Made by a program: the position numbers and the translations under genes
The notes under the pieces: generated by a model
Seen by the model: the letters and a program-made list of their open reading frames with translations, nothing else
Database searches by the model: none
Told to the model about the DNA's origin: nothing
Part shown: positions 33,812 to 35,537 of the stretch, piece by piece
How the letters are laid out: every line of letters begins with the position of its first letter
Position numbering within the stretch: position 1 is the first letter of the stretch
Source of the DNA: an uncultured Geobacteraceae bacterium
Lineage (GTDB): Bacteria > Desulfobacterota > Desulfuromonadia > Desulfuromonadales > Geopsychrobacteraceae
Assembly (NCBI GenBank): GCA_937958075.1
Contig: CALFFB010000258.1
Span: 1-35,537, forward strand
Reading direction: 5' to 3'
DNA length: 35,537 nucleotides

Positions 33812-35377
33812 TCAAGCCAGCGATGCGGGCAGGCTCAGGGTGAAGCAGCTTCCCTGGCCGGGATTGTCCGTCACCGTCAGCGTCCCCTCATAGCCGGCAA
33901 TGATCTGACGACAGAGATAGAGCCCGAGTCCGGTTCCGGTGCCGTCCTTGCGTCGGGTGTAGAAAGGCTCGAAAATCCGTTCTTTTTCATTATCGGGAAT
34001 GCCGGGGCCGGTGTCGCAGATGCGGATGCTCAGGCTGGTATCGGCGGCCCTGGTGGTGATGAAAATCCTGCCGTGTTTGTCCATCGCCTGGACGGCATTG
34101 AGAATCAGATTGATAAAGACCTGCTTGAAGCGGTTGCTGTCGACATGGATCAGGGGGAGATCGCCATAGTCGGTGGCCAGCTCGATCTGTTGTTTTCGCA
34201 GCTCGTAGCGCAGCAGCGTCAGGGTTTCCATCACTGTCTGGTTGAGGTCTGTGGGGGCCCGCTGCTCCACCTGCCGCCCTGAATAGGACAAAAGTCCGCC
34301 GGTCAGGTGTTGCAGACGTTCAACCTCCTGCTCAATCCGCTCAAGGAGTTCCGCCTGTGCCGCGGGCAGGTGCTCCTGCCCCTGGAGAATCTGGCAGGCA
34401 TAGCTGATAATGGCCAGGGGATTGTTGATCTCGTGGGCGATGCCGGCGGTCAACCGCCCGACCTCCGCCAGCTTTTCCGATTGCAGGGTCTGCGACAGCA
34501 GCTGCTCGAACTCGGTGATATCTTCAACCACGACCACCGCGCCCACCGTTTGACCATTTTCCTTCAAGGGTGCCAGGCAACGTTTCTGCAGTCGTTTTTC
34601 GCCGGTCTGGTCATGATGCTGCAGGCGCAGGTTCTGCGAAGCGCCACTGATCAGCACGGCCCGCAGGCGGGCGGCAATCCCCTCCTTTTCCAGTGCCGGA
34701 AACAGGGACAAGAGATGCTGCCCCCGGGCTTTGTCGGCAGGAATGCCGCTCATCAGCTCCATCCGCTTGTTCCAGGAGGTGATATTCAGCTGGCGATCGA
34801 CGGTATACAGGCCGATACTGATACTGGCGAGGATCTGCTCATTGAGATAGTCCAGGTTTTCCTTTTCCCGCGAGACCCGGCACAGATCCCGGTAGAGATG
34901 AGCGTTGTCGATGGCGATGGCCGCCTGTCCGGCGAGGATGGTGACCAGATCGCAATCCTTGGAGCTGAAGGCCTCGGCCTGCTGGCTCTCGACATTGAAG
35001 ACGCCGATAACCCGGTCACGGGCGACAAGGGGAATCGCCATCTCCGAGCGTGCCAGGTCGATACCGGGGATATAATCATCCTCCGGCAGCAGATTGGTGA
35101 TGACGTAGGGCTTGCCGAACCTGGCCGCCTTGCCCATGATCCCCCGACCGACGGGGATGGGATGCCTGACGGCCGCGTCGCTGTAGCCGTAACTGGCGAC
35201 AGACTCAAGATGCTCACCGTCAGCACTGAGCAGGCGAATGATGGCGTTGTCGTACTTGAAGATCTCGCGGGTGATTTCGAGGATACGTGGCAGCAGCCGG
35301 TCAAGATCCGTAATGCCGGCCAGCTCCCGTCCGATATCGAGCAGAGCGCGGAACAGACGCTCGTTCTTGTCGACCAT
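33812..35377 (-). CDS. Soluble GAF-PAS sensor histidine kinase (GnfK-like)
   Basis: A 521-residue cytoplasmic kinase without TM segments. The GAF domain spans about 15-165, followed by a short coiled linker and a PAS domain at about 180-290. The HisKA domain has phosphoacceptor His315 in AGIAHEINNP, and the HATPase has an N box in NLILNAVQAM, DTGPGIP and GTGLGLYLC. AAGGAG lies 8 nt before the ATG. It is first in the locus encoding glnK, amt and the ANTAR regulator, and is likely the regulator's phosphodonor because no other kinase is present. The ligand of the GAF or PAS domain is not evident. A sigma54-type promoter lies 37 nt upstream. Confidence 0.92.
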   Translation of the reverse strand: MVDKNERLFRALLDIGRELAGITDLDRLLPRILEITREIFKYDNAIIRLLSADGEHLESVASYGYSDAAVRHPIPVGRGIMGKAARFGKPYVITNLLPEDDYIPGIDLARSEMAIPLVARDRVIGVFNVESQQAEAFSSKDCDLVTILAGQAAIAIDNAHLYRDLCRVSREKENLDYLNEQILASISIGLYTVDRQLNITSWNKRMELMSGIPADKARGQHLLSLFPALEKEGIAARLRAVLISGASQNLRLQHHDQTGEKRLQKRCLAPLKENGQTVGAVVVVEDITEFEQLLSQTLQSEKLAEVGRLTAGIAHEINNPLAIISYACQILQGQEHLPAAQAELLERIEQEVERLQHLTGGLLSYSGRQVEQRAPTDLNQTVMETLTLLRYELRKQQIELATDYGDLPLIHVDSNRFKQVFINLILNAVQAMDKHGRIFITTRAADTSLSIRICDTGPGIPDNEKERIFEPFYTRRKDGTGTGLGLYLCRQIIAGYEGTLTVTDNPGQGSCFTLSLPASLA

Positions 35378-35424
35378 GAAGGTGACTCCTTTTTCAGCAG
35401 ATAAAAGATCCTGTGCAGGGATAA

Positions 35425-35441
35425 AGCACAGAAGGTGCCAA
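35425..35441 (-). promoter_or_regulatory. Sigma54 (-24/-12) promoter for the histidine kinase gene
   Basis: Minus strand TTGGCAC-N5-GTGCT. The -24 block is perfect and the -12 block has one mismatch, with GG and GC exactly 10 nt apart. The predicted start is near 35414, leaving a 37-nt leader with AAGGAG before the kinase start. An activator site should lie farther upstream, beyond or near the window end. Confidence 0.7.
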
Positions 35442-35504
35442 AACAGGGAGTTGTTTCGCGGACTGCCAGCCGACCGGCTTTTTTATAGACGATTAAATCA
35501 ACAT

Positions 35505-35525
35505 CGGCGGGTTGCGTCCCCGCCG
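35505..35525. terminator. GC-rich hairpin near window end, possible terminator of an upstream gene
   Basis: CGGCGGG (35505-35511) pairs with CCCGCCG (35519-35525) around a 7-nt loop. Read on the minus strand it is followed by a moderately T-rich stretch. It probably ends the next gene outside the window, separating it from the kinase promoter. The lack of a real U-tract keeps confidence low. A second small hairpin with TTTTTT on the plus strand lies at 35469-35486. Confidence 0.4.
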
Positions 35526-35537
35526 GATTTCGTTCCG

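Noticed and set aside
1..35537. CRISPR arrays, tRNA or rRNA genes, transposases, integrases and attachment sites
   Set aside because: I read the gaps for each and found none. The only repeat family is the three-copy intergenic element.

Overview
The window is a GC-rich chromosomal segment with dense, mostly co-oriented housekeeping genes. It holds no insertion sequence, phage gene, CRISPR array, rRNA or tRNA that I can see. The gene set suggests a bacterium of the Desulfuromonadales/Geobacter group. The pointers are an acetate-type sodium:solute symporter paired with a DUF485 protein, and a GAF-PAS histidine kinase, GlnK, Amt and ANTAR-regulator locus resembling the GnfK/GnfR nitrogen circuit of Geobacter. 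The assignment rests on gene content, not on a database search.

Layout. Positions 1-202 hold one copy of a dispersed intergenic repeat, a strong hairpin and the leader of a class I aminotransferase (203-1495, +). A minus-strand block follows: a two-membrane-segment orphan protein (1527-2153), an ActP-like symporter with an unusual soluble insertion (2237-4165) and its DUF485 partner (4180-4446), with a good sigma70-type promoter about 150 nt upstream. After a 400-nt gap come epmA and efp (4846-6327). Next is a long minus-strand series read dprA side first: ybgF-like lipoprotein, LysM protein, dprA, a terminator, then topA, trmFO, maf, yggS, gph and a MATE/ANKH-like membrane protein (16530 down to 6439). 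Several of these junctions are 4-nt start/stop overlaps.

From 16877 the strand alternates. A U32 tRNA-hydroxylation-type protein (+) overlaps the end of a DUF2835 gene (-). The run lon, a 76-aa protein, trpS and DUF2835 (22048 down to 18088, -) follows. DUF432 and MscS (+) converge on an uncharacterised radical SAM enzyme (-), and polA and glgP (+) come next, separated by another repeat copy.

The last 4.4 kb (31157-35377, -) is the most interesting part: histidine kinase, glnK, amt and an ANTAR response regulator. The kinase and glnK each have a sigma54-type -24/-12 element with exact GG-N10-GC spacing. The glnK leader carries a long intrinsic terminator whose left arm is shared with an alternative 5-bp hairpin. 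That hairpin has an A1/G4 hexaloop (AAAGGC), the loop signature known for ANTAR-bound antiterminator RNAs. The antiterminator regulator is encoded in the same cluster, so the locus could be a closed loop: RpoN-dependent initiation, followed by ANTAR-controlled read-through into glnK-amt and the regulator itself.
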